A stretch of 64,000 nt of DNA from contig NZ_KI911783.1 in the NCBI RefSeq assembly GCF_000515415.1, forward strand, positions 4,640,392 to 4,704,391, given 5' to 3'. The position numbers and the translations under genes were made by a program. Within the stretch, counting starts at the first letter, position 1; each line of letters starts with the position of its first letter. Source of the DNA: Bradyrhizobium sp. WSM1417 (lineage in GTDB: Bacteria > Pseudomonadota > Alphaproteobacteria > Rhizobiales > Xanthobacteraceae). This document shows, in pieces, positions 10,148-19,817 of this stretch. The notes below the pieces were generated by a model. That model was given only the letters and a program-made list of their open reading frames with translations, did not search any database and was not told the DNA's origin.

Positions 10148-11404
10148 GTGAAACCCGATACGTCGCAGAATCTCCAGGGCGCCTGGCTGAAAGTGCGGTG
10201 TTGCATTGTCGGCGGCGGACCGGCGGGCATGATGCTCGGCTATCTTCTGGGGCGCGCCGGCATCGATGTCGTGGTGCTGGAGAAGCATGCGGATTTCTTC
10301 CGCGACTTCCGCGGCGACACCGTGCATCCCTCGACGCTCCAGGTGATGGACGAGCTCGGCCTGATCGACGGATTCCTGAAGTTGCCGCATCAGCGCTTGC
10401 AGAAGATGGACGGCCTGTTCGGCGGTACCCCCGTTCGCATCGCCGATCTCAGCCGCCTCCGCACCAAGTACCCCTTCATCGCCTTCATGCCGCAATGGGA
10501 TTTCCTGAATTTCCTGCGCGAGGCCGGCCAGCGCTTCGCCTCCCTGAAGGTGATGATGAACACGGAAGCCGTCGATCTGATCCGCCGAGGCGAGACCATC
10601 GCCGGCGTGCGGGCGAATACGCCGGACGGCATCGTGGACATCGAAGCCGATCTCACCATCGCCTGTGATGGCCGGCATTCGACCGTGCGCCAGCGTTCCG
10701 GCCTCCAGGTCGAGGAGATCGGCGCGCCAATGGACGTGGTGTGGTTCCGCGTCGGCCGCAAGGCGAACGAGACCGAGAACGTGTTCGCGCGCGTCGAGCC
10801 CGGCAAGATGATGATCACCTTCGACCGCGGCGACTACTGGCAATGCGCCTATGTCATCGCCAAGGGACAATACGACGCGGTGAAGGCGAGGGGATTGCAG
10901 GCGCTGCTCGACGACGTCGTTCGCATGGCGCCGATCCTGAAGAGCGGCATTGCCGATGTGAAGAGCTTCGACGACGTCAAGCTGCTCACCGTCGCGATAA
11001 ACCGTCTGAAGCGCTGGACGCAGCCAGGCCTGCTTCTCATCGGCGACGCCGCCCATGCGATGTCGCCGGTCGGCGGCGTCGGCGTCAATCTCGCCGTGCA
11101 GGATGCGGTCGCGACCGCAAATTTGCTGGCGGACAAGCTGCAAAACGGCTGTCCGTCGGAGCACGAGCTCGATGCCGTGCGCCGTCGCCGGGAATTCCCG
11201 GTGAAGATGACGCAGCGAATGCAGATGATCGTGCAGAACAACATCATCAGCGGCGCCTTGCAGGGCGGCGACCGGCCGCTGAAAGTGCCGCTGATCGTGC
11301 GTCTCATCACTGCGCTGCCGTGGCTCCAGGGCATTCCGGCTCGCCTGCTCGCGCTTGGTGTCCGGCCCGAGCACGTGCAGTCGAAGGCTGCGCCGGCACG
11401 GTAG
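10148..11404 (+). CDS. FAD-dependent aromatic-type monooxygenase
   Basis: A 418-aa flavoprotein of the PHBH/UbiH fold, expected to hydroxylate an organic substrate with NAD(P)H and O2. The dinucleotide-binding motif is IVGGGPAGMMLGYLLGRAG near residue 20, and the second FAD motif is LLIGDAAHAMSPVGGVGVNLAVQDA near residue 300. The intermediate DG motif appears in TIACDGRHSTVR. The start is GTG at 10148. Nothing around it names the substrate, so the family call is solid but the reaction is not. Confidence 0.88.
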   Translation: MKPDTSQNLQGAWLKVRCCIVGGGPAGMMLGYLLGRAGIDVVVLEKHADFFRDFRGDTVHPSTLQVMDELGLIDGFLKLPHQRLQKMDGLFGGTPVRIADLSRLRTKYPFIAFMPQWDFLNFLREAGQRFASLKVMMNTEAVDLIRRGETIAGVRANTPDGIVDIEADLTIACDGRHSTVRQRSGLQVEEIGAPMDVVWFRVGRKANETENVFARVEPGKMMITFDRGDYWQCAYVIAKGQYDAVKARGLQALLDDVVRMAPILKSGIADVKSFDDVKLLTVAINRLKRWTQPGLLLIGDAAHAMSPVGGVGVNLAVQDAVATANLLADKLQNGCPSEHELDAVRRRREFPVKMTQRMQMIVQNNIISGALQGGDRPLKVPLIVRLITALPWLQGIPARLLALGVRPEHVQSKAAPAR

Positions 11405-11583
11405 CGCAAGGACCCGGTAGGGATAACGCGGCGTTAAATCGCGCTCAGCGCGTTGCCTGCGTACAACAGTTCAGATGGATTGAAAGCGCGCTGCTTGCCA
11501 ATCCGGCGTCTTAACTGTCTTGATTCAAATTTGAGTAAGAACTGCGTGTGAGCGTGCACCCATCAAAGGACACGGGGTGTACC

Positions 11584-12351
11584 ATGCGTAACAAGTTGAT
11601 TGCCGCCTTCGCCTGCACGACCGCTCTGGTTTCGACCGGCGCCGCTTCCGCCGCCGATCTCGGTGCGCGTTACACGAAGGCGCCCGCCTATGCGGAGCCG
11701 CTGTTCAACTGGACCGGCTTCTATGTCGGCGGCCACATCGGCGGCGCATGGACCAACGAGCAGTTCATCAACAACGGGACCGGCGCGCCATTCGGCGATC
11801 TGACCCCGGGGCAGGGCTACCGTCAGCGCAACTCCGGCATCCTGGGCGGCGCCCAGATCGGCTACAATTGGCAGGCCAACAACTACGTGTTCGGTATGGA
11901 AGGCACGATCTCGGGCCTCGACAACAAGGGCTCGTTCTTGAACACCGCGTTCGGCGCGGGTGACGACGTGTTCTCCTGGCGCGCCAATGTGCTTGCCACC
12001 GTGGTCGGTCGCGCGGGCTTCGCCGTGCAGAACAACCTGTTCTACATCAAGGGCGGCTATGCCGGCGTGAACAACCGTCTGTCGGTCACCGATACAGTTG
12101 GCGTGGCCACCGGTTCCGGCGGTCAGACCCATTGGGCCAACGGCTGGACCGTCGGCGCCGGCTGGGAATACGGCATCACCCGCAACTGGATCGTCGGCCT
12201 CGAATACAACTACGCAGCCTTCGCTAGCCAGACCTATCAACTTGGCGGCACCTCGGGCAATTACAGCTTCGATGCCAAGCCGCGCGATCTCCAATGGGCC
12301 GTCGTACGCGCCAGCTACAAGTTCGACGCGCCGGTCATCGCTCGCTACTGA
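11584..12351 (+). CDS. Outer membrane beta-barrel protein (Omp25/RopB-type), copy 1
   Basis: A 255-aa surface protein with a Sec signal peptide cleaved near SAA-ADLG. It then has WTGFYVGGHIGGAW and alternating beta-strand sequence ending in an aromatic residue (ARY), as needed for BAM insertion. The ATG at 11584 begins the signal peptide; an upstream in-frame codon at 11548 is less likely. It is one of three related genes in the window, which share the N-terminal ADLxAR(P)YxKAP motif. A strong hairpin terminator follows. Such proteins line the outer membrane of Rhizobiales; the specific role is unknown. Confidence 0.88.
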   Translation: MRNKLIAAFACTTALVSTGAASAADLGARYTKAPAYAEPLFNWTGFYVGGHIGGAWTNEQFINNGTGAPFGDLTPGQGYRQRNSGILGGAQIGYNWQANNYVFGMEGTISGLDNKGSFLNTAFGAGDDVFSWRANVLATVVGRAGFAVQNNLFYIKGGYAGVNNRLSVTDTVGVATGSGGQTHWANGWTVGAGWEYGITRNWIVGLEYNYAAFASQTYQLGGTSGNYSFDAKPRDLQWAVVRASYKFDAPVIARY

Positions 12352-12405
12352 GTGGGTCAACGAACGACCAAGCAGCCATAAAAGACGATCACTGCCCAAA
12401 TTTAA

Positions 12406-12437
12406 AAGCCCCGGCATTGTCCGGGGCTTCTTTTTTG
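12406..12437 (+). terminator. Rho-independent terminator after beta-barrel gene copy 1
   Basis: AAGCCCCGG and CCGGGGCTT pair across a 6-base loop and are followed by a run of T, 55 bases after the stop codon of the outer membrane protein gene. Confidence 0.85.
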
Positions 12438-12460
12438 TGTGTAGGTTTCTGGCGTATGGC

Positions 12461-13231
12461 TTACGCCATCACCGAGAACCCGCCGTCGACGGGGATCGCG
12501 GTGCCGGTGACGAAGTTGGAGGCGGACGAGGCAAGGAACACGGTGATGCCGGCGAAGTCGTCGATGTCGCCCCACCGCCCCGCCGGCGTGCGTGCCAGCA
12601 CCCGCTCGTGCAATCCCGATACCTGCTGCCGCGCACCGCGGGTCAGGTCGGTGTCGATCCAGCCGGGAAGGATGGCATTGACCTGGATGTTGTCGGGCGC
12701 CCACGCATTGGCGCAGGCGCGCGTGTACTGAACGATGCCGCCCTTGCTCGCCGCATAGGCCGTTGCGAAGCTCGCGCCGAAGATCGACATCATCGAGCCG
12801 ATGTTGATCACTTTGCCGTTGCCGGAAGCCTTCAGCGCCGGATAGGCCAGCTTCGAGCATAGGAAGGCGCTGGTGAGGTTGGTGTTGATCACCGTATTCC
12901 ACTCGTCGAGCTCGAGCTCGTGCGGCGGCTTGCGGATGCTCATGCCGGCATTGTTGATGAGGATGTCGATGCGGCCGAGATCCCGGACGACACGCTCGAT
13001 CATCGCGGCGATGGCCGCCTTGTCGGTGACGTCGGTGGCAACACTGATCGCCTTTACACCGCGTTGACTGAGGTCGGCGACGGCGGCGGCAGATTTGGTT
13101 TGGTTGCGTCCGACCACGGCGATGTTTGCGCCGGCATCGGCAAGGCCGCGGGCCATGCCGAGCCCGATGCCACCATTGCCGCCCGTGACGATCGCGACCT
13201 TGCCGCGGAGATCGAACCGACTGGATGTCAT
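12461..13231 (-). CDS. SDR-family oxidoreductase
   Basis: A classical short-chain dehydrogenase of 256 aa. It has the NAD(P)-binding motif TGGNGGIGLGMARG near residue 16, the NNAG motif in ILINNAGMS, a catalytic Ser in NIGSMMS and the YxxxK pair in TAYAASKGG. The C-terminal AIPVDGGFSVMA is standard for the family. The closest general type is the gluconate 5-dehydrogenase-like or FabG-like group, but the substrate cannot be told from sequence. A small membrane protein gene lies upstream on the same strand. Confidence 0.88.
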   Translation of the reverse strand: MTSSRFDLRGKVAIVTGGNGGIGLGMARGLADAGANIAVVGRNQTKSAAAVADLSQRGVKAISVATDVTDKAAIAAMIERVVRDLGRIDILINNAGMSIRKPPHELELDEWNTVINTNLTSAFLCSKLAYPALKASGNGKVINIGSMMSIFGASFATAYAASKGGIVQYTRACANAWAPDNIQVNAILPGWIDTDLTRGARQQVSGLHERVLARTPAGRWGDIDDFAGITVFLASSASNFVTGTAIPVDGGFSVMA

Positions 13232-13252
13232 GCTGCTATTCCCTGGTTTCTT

Positions 13253-13438
13253 CTATTGGTTGCTCTGCCAGATCAGCACCAGCCCGAAGCCGGCCATGGC
13301 TGCGCCATAGCCGGCCCATTGCAACTGGTTGACCATGAAGCTCGATCGCGGCCACGCGACGGTGCCCGTGCCCTGTCCGATCCAGAGCAGCCCGACGGCA
13401 AGGGCAAACAGGCCTGCTACAAGCAGAAATCTGCGCAT
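13253..13438 (-). CDS. Small two-span membrane protein, 61 aa
   Basis: A 61-aa hydrophobic protein with two predicted membrane segments: residues 3-20 (LLVAGLFALAVGLLWIG) and 41-57 (WAGYGAAMAGFGLVLIW). They are joined by a loop containing WPRSSFMVNQ. Similar short proteins of this pattern occur next to many rhizobial genes; no function is known. It is 21 bases upstream of the SDR on the same strand, so the two may be cotranscribed. Confidence 0.7.
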   Translation of the reverse strand: MRRFLLVAGLFALAVGLLWIGQGTGTVAWPRSSFMVNQLQWAGYGAAMAGFGLVLIWQSNQ

Positions 13439-13692
13439 GCATTCCTCCCCATTGGTCCGCTTCTGTCGTGCCGCAGCATGACGATTGCCGCGGCCCGAAA
13501 ACTTGCCGGGAGACTAGCCGTAGCCGTGGTTGGGATACAATGGCTGCTGATGCAGGCCGCAGGGAGGATGCATGTCCATATGCGAGATCGGCGGACGGCG
13601 TCGCCGCCACAGCGCGCGTAGACCTTGTGGCGAGAGTGCGAACATTCCATTGCTAAAAGGCGGCATCCGCCGCTGAAGCACCGTACAACGAA
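13439..13692. other. Intergenic stretch without a supported gene
   Basis: Both strands were read. Open frames here lack ribosome sites or convincing protein character. It probably contains the promoter of the small membrane protein and SDR pair; the hairpin at its right end belongs to the outer membrane protein gene on the minus strand. Confidence 0.6.
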
Positions 13693-13717
13693 AAAGCCCC
13701 GGCGATGCCGGGGCTTT
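13693..13717 (-). terminator. Rho-independent terminator after beta-barrel gene copy 2
   Basis: A perfect 11-base stem (AAAGCCCCGGC and its complement) with a 3-base loop. On the minus strand it is followed by a T run, 33 bases past the stop of the gene at 13750. Confidence 0.85.
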
Positions 13718-13749
13718 GACGTCTGAGGATTAGGTCAGATCAGATCAGA

Positions 13750-14532
13750 TCAATACTTCGCGACGACCGGACCGGTCCAGTTGAAGCGGTAGACCAGCGA
13801 GGTTGAAATCGTCTGGTTCCAGCTGTTGGCGCGGATGTCGCGGCCGACGAGGACGTTGCCAGCATCGAACAGTTCGTTCTGGGTCTTGGCGTTGTAGAAG
13901 GCCGAGCGATATTCGGTCTTCATGAACCAGCCGGGCGACTGGATGCCGAAGATGTTCAGGTTGTTCTCGACGCCGCCGCCGATGAACCAGCCATTGCGGT
14001 TGTAGCTGTTGAGATGGATACCGGCGGGCACGCCGGCCAGGGTCATGAAGTTGGTCTGGCCGAAGTGAGCGCCCGAGTAACCGCCGTTGACGTAGGAGAG
14101 AACGTTCGGAGCGACCAGCCAGCCGAGGCGGACACCAGCGGCCCAGGAATCTTCCAGCTTCTGGTTGCCAGTGATGCCAGCGATCGGATCCTGAATGGTA
14201 GCACGGATGCTGCCGAACTGACCGTCAGCGAACACGCCGGCGACCCAGGTGCCGCTGAACTGCCAGTCGTAGCCGAGACCGACGGTGCCGAACCAACCCG
14301 AGCCACCCTGGCGCTGATCGATCGTCAGGGGAACTGCGCCAACCGTGGTCTGCACGCGCTGGTCAGAGGCCGAGAGGCCGCCGCCGGCGCCGCCGAAGAG
14401 GTAGAAGCCGGTCCAGCTGGCGACGGGAGCAGCCATCGGGGCCTTCACGTAGGGACGGGCGCCAAGGTCAGCGGCCGAGGCCGAACCGGTCATCGCGGCA
14501 ACCGCGGTCAGTGCGAGCAAAATCTTCTTCAT
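13750..14532 (-). CDS. Outer membrane beta-barrel protein (Omp25/RopB-type), copy 2
   Basis: A 260-aa outer membrane protein. The signal peptide MKKILLALTAVAAMTGSASA is followed by ADLGARPYVKAP and WTGFYLFGGAGGG, then beta-strand sequence ending VVAKY. The ATG at 14532 was chosen because the signal peptide starts there and GGGGA lies upstream; the open frame continues much further 5' but has no protein character. It is related to the genes at 11584 and 21662. The long AT-rich upstream region (to about 14760) suggests a strong or regulated promoter. Confidence 0.88.
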   Translation of the reverse strand: MKKILLALTAVAAMTGSASAADLGARPYVKAPMAAPVASWTGFYLFGGAGGGLSASDQRVQTTVGAVPLTIDQRQGGSGWFGTVGLGYDWQFSGTWVAGVFADGQFGSIRATIQDPIAGITGNQKLEDSWAAGVRLGWLVAPNVLSYVNGGYSGAHFGQTNFMTLAGVPAGIHLNSYNRNGWFIGGGVENNLNIFGIQSPGWFMKTEYRSAFYNAKTQNELFDAGNVLVGRDIRANSWNQTISTSLVYRFNWTGPVVAKY

Positions 14533-14940
14533 CTTAAAATCCCCAAGCTTTGGTCTGTCTGGAAGGCGCGAGCGCACTGAAGTCCGAGTGATCTGATGTC
14601 CCGGACTATACCTGCTTCTCTCCGAAATGCTGTTGCAGAGCAGGCACAGTCGCCGGGAAACGCCGCACGGCAGGGATTCTGAGTGTCGTCGTTGAAATGT
14701 AAAATAAGTTAGTATTATCAATGCAGTACGGTGAATTTTGCGATTTGTATTTTGGTAACTTCTCGTTAGCGAATCCGGCTTTGTCCGAAACGGAGGCAAT
14801 CCTGCATCAGCCCGGCTGGGTGAGTCGTTGGCCGAGTCGCGATGCGACGAGGCAGGGAATCATCGAAGCCGAGGCGGACCGTTGGCAGGATCAGCGGACG
14901 GATCGTCGGGAAATGGCGGTTGTCGTCCCCAAAAACAAAA
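14533..14940. other. Intergenic stretch with promoter region and parE-tail-like sequence
   Basis: The left half is the AT-rich upstream region of the outer membrane protein gene on the minus strand. Bases about 14761-14793 resemble the 3' end of parE at 15016-15048 (see findings). No intact gene was seen on either strand. Confidence 0.5.
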
Positions 14941-14966
14941 GAGCCCCGGGCTTCATGCCGGGGCTC
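14931..14966 (-). terminator. Rho-independent terminator after parE
   Basis: GAGCCCCGG (14941-14949) and CCGGGGCTC (14958-14966) form a 9-base stem. On the minus strand an almost pure T stretch follows (14931-14940). It lies about 30 bases past the parE stop. Confidence 0.85.
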
Positions 14967-14998
14967 TTGATGGGATGCGACCGGGCAGCGCCTGCGGG

Positions 14999-17041
14999 TC
15001 AGACGTCCAGCAGGTCGTCATTGGCGAATTCGGCCTTGTCCGAGATGAACGCGAAGCGGGCTTCGGCCTTGGTGCCCATCAGGCGTTCCACCGAATCCGC
15101 CGTGGTGTCGCGGTCGTCGGCGAGCAGAACCACTTTCAGCATGGTCCGCTTGGCTGGATCCATGGTGGTTTCCTTGAGCTGCGCCGGCATCATTTCGCCG
15201 AGGCCTTTGAAGCGATTGACCTCGACCTTGGCGTTGGCGTTGAACTCGCTCTTGATCAGCGCTGCCTTGTGCGCGTCATCGCGGGCGTAGACCGACTTCG
15301 TGCCGTTGGTCAGCTTGTAGAGCGGCGGCACAGCGAGGAAGAGATGGCCTTCGTCGATCAGCCGCGGCATCTGCCGGTAGAAGAAGGTGATCAGCAGCGA
15401 AGCGATGTGGGCACCGTCGACATCGGCGTCGGTCATGATGATGATGCGCTGATAGCGCAGATCCTCTTCGCGATACTGCGCGAGCATCCCGCAGCCGATC
15501 GCCTGCACGAGGTCGGCGAGCTGGGTGTTCGCCGTCAGCTTGTCCTTGCCGGCGGACGCGACGTTGAGGATCTTGCCGCGCAGCGGCAGCACGGCCTGGG
15601 TCTTGCGGTCGCGCGCCTGCTTGGCGCTGCCGCCGGCCGAGTCTCCCTCGACGATGAAGAGTTCTGAGCCTTCCAGACCGGCATCGCTGCAATCGGCGAG
15701 CTTCCCCGGCAGGCGCAGCTTCTTGCCGGCGGTCTTGCGCGCGGTCTCCTTCTCTTGCCGGCGGCGCAGCCGCTCCTCGGCGCGGTCGACCACGAAGTCG
15801 AGCAGCCTGTTGGCTTGGTTCGGATTGCCCGACAGCCAGTGGTCGAACGGATCTTTCATCGCCTGTTCGACGATGCGCTGCGCTTCGGCGGTGGCGAGAC
15901 GGTCCTTGGTCTGACCCTGAAATTCAGGTTCGCGCACGAACACCGAGAGCATCACGGCTGCACCCACCATGACGTCTTCAGACGTAATGGACGACGCGCG
16001 CTTGCCTTGACCGACGCGTTCGGCGTGGTCCTTGAGGCCGCGCAAAAGCGCGCTGCGCAGGCCGGATTCGTGCGTGCCGCCGTCGGGCGTCGGCACGGTG
16101 TTGGTGTAGGACGACAGGAAGCCGTCGGCGTCCGCGGTCCAGGCGACCGCCCATTCGCAGGCGCCATGCGCGCCGTTGCGGCCCGACTTGCCGGAGAAGA
16201 TGTCGGGGTGCACCAGCGTGTCGGCATGGATCGCCGCCGCCAGATAATCCTTGAGGCCACCGGGAAAGTGGAACGTCGCTTCCGCCGGCACGTCGTCGAC
16301 GCCCTTGAGCAGTTCGGGCGCACAATTCCAGCGGATCTCGACACCGCCGAACAGATACGCCTTCGAACGCGTCATCTTGAACAGGCGCTGCGGCTTGAAC
16401 GCGGCCTTGGCACCGAAGATGTCGGTGTCCGGCTTGAAGCGCACGCGGGTTCCGCGGCGGTTGTTGATCTTGCCAAGATCCTCGAGCTTGCCCTTCGGGT
16501 GGCCGCGCTCGAACGTCATGCGGTAGAGTTTCTGGCTGCGCGCGACCTCGACCTCGAGCAGCGAGGAGAGGGCGTTCACCACGGAGATGCCGACACCGTG
16601 CAGGCCGCCCGAGGTCTCGTAGACCTTGGAGTCGAACTTGCCGCCCGAGTGCAGCGTGCACATGATGACTTCGAGCGCCGACTTCTTCGGGAATTTTGGA
16701 TGCGGATCGATCGGGATGCCGCGGCCGTTGTCTGTGACGGTCAAAAAGCCGTCCGCGCTCAACTCGACTCCGATGAAGGTCGCATGCCCCGCGAGCGCCT
16801 CGTCCATCGAGTTGTCGATGACTTCGGCAAAGAGATGATGCAGCGCCTTCTCGTCGGTGCCGCCGATATACATGCCGGGCCGGCGGCGCACCGGTTCCAG
16901 ACCTTCGAGGACCTCGATGTCGGCTGCGGTGTAGTCGGCCTCGGCGCCGCCTGCGCGCGGAGCTGCCTTGCCGGGACGAGGCTTCGGCTCGTCGCCGCCG
17001 AAAAAATCGTCTTTTGCTTTGGGTTTCAACTGCTTGGACAT
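14999..17041 (-). CDS. parE: DNA topoisomerase IV subunit B (ParE)
   Basis: A 680-aa ATPase subunit of topoisomerase IV, which with ParC unlinks replicated chromosomes. The GHKL ATPase domain shows [11 protein letters not shown], the DNGRGIP motif and [14 protein letters not shown]. The TOPRIM domain shows [17 protein letters not shown] and DADVDGAHI. The C-terminus has the family-typical [13 protein letters not shown] and MDPAKRTML. An N-terminal Lys/Pro-rich extension of about 35 residues precedes the core, as in other rhizobia. ParE rather than GyrB is favoured by length and by [19 protein letters not shown]. Confidence 0.94.
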   Translation of the reverse strand: MSKQLKPKAKDDFFGGDEPKPRPGKAAPRAGGAEADYTAADIEVLEGLEPVRRRPGMYIGGTDEKALHHLFAEVIDNSMDEALAGHATFIGVELSADGFLTVTDNGRGIPIDPHPKFPKKSALEVIMCTLHSGGKFDSKVYETSGGLHGVGISVVNALSSLLEVEVARSQKLYRMTFERGHPKGKLEDLGKINNRRGTRVRFKPDTDIFGAKAAFKPQRLFKMTRSKAYLFGGVEIRWNCAPELLKGVDDVPAEATFHFPGGLKDYLAAAIHADTLVHPDIFSGKSGRNGAHGACEWAVAWTADADGFLSSYTNTVPTPDGGTHESGLRSALLRGLKDHAERVGQGKRASSITSEDVMVGAAVMLSVFVREPEFQGQTKDRLATAEAQRIVEQAMKDPFDHWLSGNPNQANRLLDFVVDRAEERLRRRQEKETARKTAGKKLRLPGKLADCSDAGLEGSELFIVEGDSAGGSAKQARDRKTQAVLPLRGKILNVASAGKDKLTANTQLADLVQAIGCGMLAQYREEDLRYQRIIIMTDADVDGAHIASLLITFFYRQMPRLIDEGHLFLAVPPLYKLTNGTKSVYARDDAHKAALIKSEFNANAKVEVNRFKGLGEMMPAQLKETTMDPAKRTMLKVVLLADDRDTTADSVERLMGTKAEARFAFISDKAEFANDDLLDV

Positions 17042-17314
17042 ATATCTTTATGCGTTTTGAGGGCCGCAGGAGCGGCGAATCGGTTGGGCCGACTATGCCA
17101 CTTCTCGCCTGGAAAGGTTATCGCAGGGCGGGCCGGGCGGTGTGGTTGGGAGCCAATCCCGGCGATTTTACGCCGCAGCCCCATCAATTCCCCGCAATGT
17201 GACGGTCCGGTCCAGCCTGGAGCGGACTTTGTGACTTGATGTCACACAAGTCCTTGGCTTACCAGTCCTTTTCATCGAGCAGCACCTTCGGGCAGGGCGG
17301 AAAGGCTATTTTGA

Positions 17315-17845
17315 ATGGAGCAGTTTGCGCACGCGCTGGCCGATTTCGTGCGCGCTCACCAGACGTGGGCAGCTCCCATCGTGTTCATGCTCGCTTTCGG
17401 GGAGTCGCTTGCCTTCATCTCGCTGCTGATCCCGGCCTGGGGCGCGCTGGTCGCGATCGGCGCGCTCATCGGCGCGAGTGGCATCAGCTTCTATCCGGTC
17501 TGGATCGCCGGCGGCATCGGCGCGGCGCTGGGCGACTGGGTCTCCTACTGGTTCGGCTACCGCTACAAGGAGAAGGTCGCGCAGATGTGGCCGCTCTCGC
17601 GCTATCCGGAACTCCTGCCCAGGGGCGAGGCCTTCGTGCGCAGCTGGGGCGTGCCGAGCATCTTCATCGGCCGCTTCTTCGGCCCGTTGCGTGCCTCCGT
17701 GCCGCTCGCAGCCGGCATTTTCGAGATGCCCTATTGGAGCTTCCAGGCTGCCAATTTCGTCTCGGCGCTGATCTGGTCGGCGGCGCTGCTGCTGTTCGGC
17801 GACGTGATCGCGAAGATCATGGAATGGATCTGGCGGGTGGTGTGA
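17315..17845 (+). CDS. DedA-family membrane protein
   Basis: A 176-aa inner membrane protein of the DedA/SNARE-associated family, members of which are linked to lipid flipping and envelope homeostasis. Family marks are the FGESLAFISLLIPAW segment early on, GDWVSYWFGYRYKE in the middle and the GRFFGPLRASVPLAAG motif near residue 118, which contains the conserved Arg residues. About four hydrophobic segments are visible. It starts at ATG 17315 with AAAGG upstream and stands alone. Confidence 0.9.
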   Translation: MEQFAHALADFVRAHQTWAAPIVFMLAFGESLAFISLLIPAWGALVAIGALIGASGISFYPVWIAGGIGAALGDWVSYWFGYRYKEKVAQMWPLSRYPELLPRGEAFVRSWGVPSIFIGRFFGPLRASVPLAAGIFEMPYWSFQAANFVSALIWSAALLLFGDVIAKIMEWIWRVV

Positions 17846-18069
17846 CGTCCGAACCTTGACGCGAACCGCAACTGGCCCTATAGCCCCGCGCCATGATCAA
17901 CGCCGCGACCATCCTGTTCGCCCGTCGCCGCCGCCGCTCTTTAGCGGTTTGGGCGGTCGATCGCGTTTGAGATCATCGTCTTTGCCGCTGGATCCGATCC
18001 GCGGCATTCTCTCTCCTGTCAGCGCGATCTGATCCGGCGGCCCCCAAGGAGGCCCAGCAGGAGACAACG

Positions 18070-18738
18070 ATGTACACGCCCCCCTTTTTCAAGCAGGACC
18101 GCGCCGCGAGCCTGAAGTTCGCCGACACGCGCGGCTTCGGCACCATGTGCGCGTTCGACGGCCACAAGCCGATCGCCTCGCCGCTGCCGTTCTATCTGAC
18201 CTATGCCACGGACGGCACGCCGCAGGCTGCCTTTCATGTCGCGCGTCACAATCCCCTGCTAAAGCTTGCCGACGGGACGAGCTCCTGGCTGCTCGCCGTC
18301 AACGGCCCCGATGCCTACGTGTCGCCGGACTGGTACGTCTCGCCGGATCAGGTGCCGACCTGGCTCTACCAGTCGGTCCATCTGACCGGGCCGGTGCGGT
18401 TGTTGTCGGAAAGTGAACTGGCCGTGCAAATCGATACGCTCAGCGACAAGTTCGAGAGCTGGCTGTTGCCGAAGAAGCCGTGGACGTCGGGCAAGATGAC
18501 GGCGGGGCGGCTCGAGGCGTTGAAGAAGGGGATCGTGGGTCTGGTCATGACGGTTGAAGAAGTCGAAGGCAGCTTCAAGCTCAACCAGCACAAGTCCGAC
18601 GCCGACTATACGGCGATCGCCAACGCGCTTGGCGCGCAAGCCCATGCCGACGCCAGGGAGATCGCGCAACTGATGCAGGACGTGAGGCCGGAGGCCTTCG
18701 CATCCGAAACCAACATGCTCGAAAGGAGCGCGCCATGA
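18070..18738 (+). CDS. PaiB-like FMN-binding negative transcriptional regulator family
   Basis: A 222-aa protein beginning [11 protein letters not shown], a pattern typical of the PaiB family (FMN-binding split barrel). It also has the family features [21 protein letters not shown] and the tail signature [11 protein letters not shown]. PaiB was named as a repressor in Bacillus, but most relatives are uncharacterised and may act as flavin or heme-binding enzymes. A strong CAGGAG site precedes the start. The stop overlaps the following argC start (ATGA), so the two genes are translationally coupled. Confidence 0.82.
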   Translation: MYTPPFFKQDRAASLKFADTRGFGTMCAFDGHKPIASPLPFYLTYATDGTPQAAFHVARHNPLLKLADGTSSWLLAVNGPDAYVSPDWYVSPDQVPTWLYQSVHLTGPVRLLSESELAVQIDTLSDKFESWLLPKKPWTSGKMTAGRLEALKKGIVGLVMTVEEVEGSFKLNQHKSDADYTAIANALGAQAHADAREIAQLMQDVRPEAFASETNMLERSAP

Positions 18739-19718
18739 GCCTCACTGAAACGACGAAAGCATCGACCACTGGCGCCGCGAAGAAGCCCGCGACCGTCTTC
18801 GTCGACGGCGGCTCCGGCACCACCGGCCTCGGCATCAACGAGCGGCTGAAGCTGCAGAACGACGTGGTCGTGAAGACGATCGCCGACGACAAGCGCAAGG
18901 ATCCCGCGGCCAAGAAAGCGCTGATGGAGGAGGTTGATCTCGTCATCCTCTGTCTGCCGGACGATGCTGCCAGGGAAACGGTTGCGCTCATCGACAGCAT
19001 GGGGCCGTCGGGCCCAAAGGTGCTGGATGCCTCGACCGCGTACCGGGTCGCGCCCGATTGGGCCTATGGCTTTCCGGAACTGACGCCGGATCAGGCCGGC
19101 AAGATCAAGGCTGCGAAGAAGGTCTCCAATCCCGGCTGCTATCCGACCGGCGCGATCGCGCTGCTGCGACCGATCGTCGATGCCGGCCTGCTGCCTGCGG
19201 ACTATCCCGTCGCCGTCAATGCGGTGAGCGGCTATTCCGGCGGCGGCAAGTCGATGATCGCGAGTTTCGAGGACGGCAGCGCGCCGTCGTTCGAACTCTA
19301 CGGCCTCGGCTTCGAGCACAAGCATCTGCCGGAGATGCAGCTCTATTCGAACCTGACGCGGCGGCCGATCTTCATCCCGTCGGTCGGCAACTACCGGCAA
19401 GGCATGCTGGTGTCGGTGCCGCTCCAGCTCGACACGCTGCCGGGCAAACCGAGTGGTGCGAATCTTCAAGCCGCACTGACAAAGCGTTACGCCGGCTCAA
19501 AATACGTCTCGGCGATGCCGCTTCAGAACGAGGCGACCAAGGGCGGCCGGATCGAGCCGGAAGCGCTCAACGAGACCAACATGCTCGAGCTCTACGTCTT
19601 CGCCAGTGACAAACATCACCAGGCGGTGCTGGTCGCCCGGCTCGACAATCTCGGCAAGGGCGCCTCCGGCGCGGCCGTGCAGAACATGCGGCTGATGCTG
19701 GGCCTGGCCGAGGAGTAG
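18735..19718 (+). CDS. argC: N-acetyl-gamma-glutamyl-phosphate reductase, type 2 ArgC
   Basis: A 327-aa enzyme for NADPH-dependent reduction of N-acetylglutamyl-phosphate to the semialdehyde in arginine synthesis. The nucleotide-binding motif [10 protein letters not shown] at residue 22 and the catalytic cysteine C135 in [11 protein letters not shown] are present. Its sequence (for example [11 protein letters not shown] and [12 protein letters not shown]) belongs to the shorter type 2 family rather than the common type 1. It overlaps the PaiB-like gene and lies just upstream of a type 1 ArgC, so two distinct forms of the same activity sit side by side. Confidence 0.9.
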   Translation: MSLTETTKASTTGAAKKPATVFVDGGSGTTGLGINERLKLQNDVVVKTIADDKRKDPAAKKALMEEVDLVILCLPDDAARETVALIDSMGPSGPKVLDASTAYRVAPDWAYGFPELTPDQAGKIKAAKKVSNPGCYPTGAIALLRPIVDAGLLPADYPVAVNAVSGYSGGGKSMIASFEDGSAPSFELYGLGFEHKHLPEMQLYSNLTRRPIFIPSVGNYRQGMLVSVPLQLDTLPGKPSGANLQAALTKRYAGSKYVSAMPLQNEATKGGRIEPEALNETNMLELYVFASDKHHQAVLVARLDNLGKGASGAAVQNMRLMLGLAEE

Positions 19719-19817
19719 CCGATGAGCGTTGCCCGCGAGACCAGTCCGGTGGACGAAGCGACGCCGCAACTTTCTACTCCGGCAAGACGATCCAGCGCCG
19801 CCTGAAAGGAACGTGTG

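Noticed and set aside
9785..11374. Minus-strand frame of 529 codons over the monooxygenase
   Set aside because: Same reason: low-information antisense translation with many Arg, His and Asp, and no domain.
15755..17239. Plus-strand frame of 494 codons over parE
   Set aside because: It is antisense to a clear topoisomerase gene, without a motif or ribosome site.
17893..17970. 25-codon ORF beginning MINAATILF before the PaiB-like gene
   Set aside because: It is too short, rich in consecutive Arg codons and without conserved context.
19722..19805. 27-codon ORF between the two argC genes
   Set aside because: It has no good ribosome site and no hydrophobic or domain pattern; it is possible debris of a former gene.
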